Positions 23,960 through 25,000 of a stretch of DNA of 25,000 nt are shown piece after piece (position 1 is the first letter of the stretch; each line of letters starts with the position of its first letter). The stretch is taken from contig CAJNDS010000001.1 in assembly GCA_905221605.1 (NCBI GenBank), positions 2,062,525 through 2,087,524 on the forward strand, given 5' to 3'. Under the pieces are notes generated by a model. The model was not told the origin of the DNA. It was given only the letters and a program-made list of their open reading frames with translations, and did not search any database. The translations under genes and the position numbers were made by a program. The DNA comes from Symbiodinium natans. Lineage: Eukaryota > Sar > Dinophyceae > Suessiales > Symbiodiniaceae.

Positions 23960-24068
23960 CCCAAAGGATCCATGTACCTATATAGTATATACTTGGGCCT
24001 TAAAGGGGTTCCTATATAGTAGCTTTAGGGCCCAAGTATATGCTATGCAGGTACGTGGATCCTTTGGG
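23960..24068. mobile_element. 109-bp palindromic hairpin element, copy 2
   Basis: Same length, arms and loop as 6444-6552 but in the opposite orientation (the loop reads as its reverse complement). Arms at 23960-23998 and 24030-24068 have diverged from each other at three or four positions, more than in copy 1. Flanks TTT and TTC do not form a clean duplication. Confidence 0.8.
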
Positions 24069-24147
24069 TTCAAGAGGGCTATTACGGTGCGGCTTCGCTG
24101 CAGCCGCAGCCGGCACATCCCGCTGCCGCTGGCGCAAGGCCCACTCA

Positions 24148-24260
24148 ACCCTAACCCCTAAACGCTAAACGCAAAACCCAAACCCAAAACCCTAAACCCT
24201 GAACCCCCTAAACCCTAAACCCTGAACGCTTAATTATTAAACCCTAAACCCTAAACCCTA
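24148..24260 (-). repeat. Degenerate CCCTAAA array
   Basis: Includes CGCTAAA, CCCAAA and a TTAATTATTAAA interruption, then three clean units. Confidence 0.88.
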
Positions 24261-24285
24261 TATCGGGATTGTCGGGCATCTCAAG

Positions 24286-24411
24286 ATCGCGGGATGCGGA
24301 TACTGCTCGTCGAAGCTGGACCAGAACCGAAGTGTGAATTACATTCAAGGAGGCAACCAAGCTCCCACCCCCGATCTCCGCGGGCACATCCAGCATTCAG
24401 CTGAAGAATAA
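24286..24411 (+). CDS. Candidate terminal exon with stop, unknown protein
   Basis: Shortly after a CCCTAAA array, GGCATCTCAAG precedes 24286. From there 41 codons read IAGCGYCSSKLDQNRSVNYI, then QGGNQAPTPDLRGHIQHSAE, then E, ending TAA at 24409-24411. The frame is open back to about 24262 (IGIVGHLK). It contains one CX2C but no recognised domain. Longer frames run on minus (24345-24708) without recognisable similarity. Upstream phase and partner exons are unknown. Confidence 0.27.
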   Translation: MAGCGYCSSKLDQNRSVNYIQGGNQAPTPDLRGHIQHSAEE

Positions 24412-24705
24412 ACTTTGCCGGCAGTGTGAGCGTGCCCCGCGCATAGTGGGCTCACCATCATGCCAGCATGCCCGGATGTGAAGAGCACTTGGCCCTTGCA
24501 TGCCGAACGCTTCTTCTTCTTCTCGTCTAAGGAAGCGGTGTGCTGCACGTAGCGTGCAAGGTCTATTACGGCATATGAACCACAAGGTTGATTTGATCCC
24601 AAAGGCATACCCTGTAGGACCTAACTCCACACTTTGGAGCCCTCTTGGTGTGGGGCGATATGAAGGGAGCCTGGAATATTCTGCTAGATGGTGCGTATCT
24701 ACACC

Positions 24706-24803
24706 CAACCCTAAACCCGAAACCCGAAACCCTAAACCCTAAACCCTAAACCCTAAACCCTAAACCCTAAACCCTAAACCCTAAACCCTAAACCCTAAAC
24801 CCT
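24706..24803 (-). repeat. CCCTAAA array, about 13 units
   Basis: Two CCCGAAA units, then eleven perfect CCCTAAA. Confidence 0.97.
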
Positions 24804-24897
24804 GACTAGGAATGATTACGCACACCGACTGATGCAAGTCGCTCCAAGCTGAGCTAAAGCTCCAAGCCTAAGCCCTTGAACCCCTAACACCCTATTA

Positions 24898-24958
24898 GGC
24901 CCTAAACCCTAAACCCTAAACCCTAAACCCTAAACCCTAAACCCTAAACCCTAAACCC
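24898..24958 (-). repeat. CCCTAAA array, 8 units, near window end
   Basis: Homogeneous, followed by a C14 tract (about 24980-24994). Confidence 0.97.
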
Positions 24959-25000
24959 GAAGGCCCTGAACCCCCCAAGCCCCCCCCCCCCCCCGAAATA

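Noticed and set aside
24345-24708. Minus frames of 87 and 103 codons
   Set aside because: No recognisable motif; the two frames overlap each other and a plus-strand candidate.
1-25000. Spliced-leader relics, rRNA genes, CRISPR arrays
   Set aside because: Looked for characteristic words and spacing by eye; none found. The regular repeats are telomere-derived and have no unique spacers of constant length.

Overview
This window looks like nuclear DNA from a eukaryote with plant-type telomeric repeats (TTTAGGG/CCCTAAA), most likely a dinoflagellate of the Symbiodiniaceae/Suessiales type. Three things support that. (1) Heptamer arrays recur every few hundred bases in both orientations, so they are interstitial and not a chromosome end. 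(2) The minus-strand ORF at 109-303 matches, from memory of the family, the ubiquitin-like N-terminus common in dinoflagellate ankyrin/ubiquitin-fold proteins. (3) A decayed reverse-transcriptase C-terminus at 4856-5185 resembles dinoflagellate LINE-like elements. The genus is inference. No rRNA, tRNA, CRISPR, bacterial operon or long intact ORF is visible.

Layout. 1-330: degenerate CCCTRTAAA repeats and a ubiquitin-like first exon. 330-9830: about 30 short CCCTAAA or TTTAGGG arrays separated by GC-rich islands of 50-150 bp or by longer intervals holding hairpin elements, a retroelement relic and a signal-peptide-like exon. 9830-12215: a satellite complex of T-tract/GC minisatellite, an AT-rich block with a 374-bp higher-order period, five copies of a ~110-bp satellite, then more minisatellite with a G27 tract. 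12228-13354: 1.1 kb of mostly octamer CCCTAAAA repeat, a different telomere type, ending in perfect CCCTAAA. 13355-25000: alternating heptamer arrays again, with several inverted-repeat elements and a possible multi-exon plus-strand gene.

The main observation is an asymmetry. Where a CCCTAAA array is followed by a TTTAGGG array, the interval is usually short (about 74-152 bp), GC-rich and open in one or more frames, often with AG at its left edge and GT (frequently GTTTAGGG) at its right edge. Where TTTAGGG is followed by CCCTAAA, intervals tend to be longer and hold mobile-element-like hairpins. This is what one would see if exons were separated by introns whose two ends are inverted telomere-like arrays (5' GTTTAGGG... 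and ...CCCTAAACCC-AG 3'). A chain of exon candidates from 14084 to 20957 on the plus strand can be joined in phase and ends in a stop codon. This is inference: GC-rich islands are often open in several frames on both strands, so RNA evidence is needed.

Small inverted-repeat elements form a second layer. They include two 109-bp palindromes in opposite orientation (6444-6552, 23960-24068), a 304-bp element flanked by TA (21828-22131), and hairpins at 1740, 8197, 16208 and 18252.
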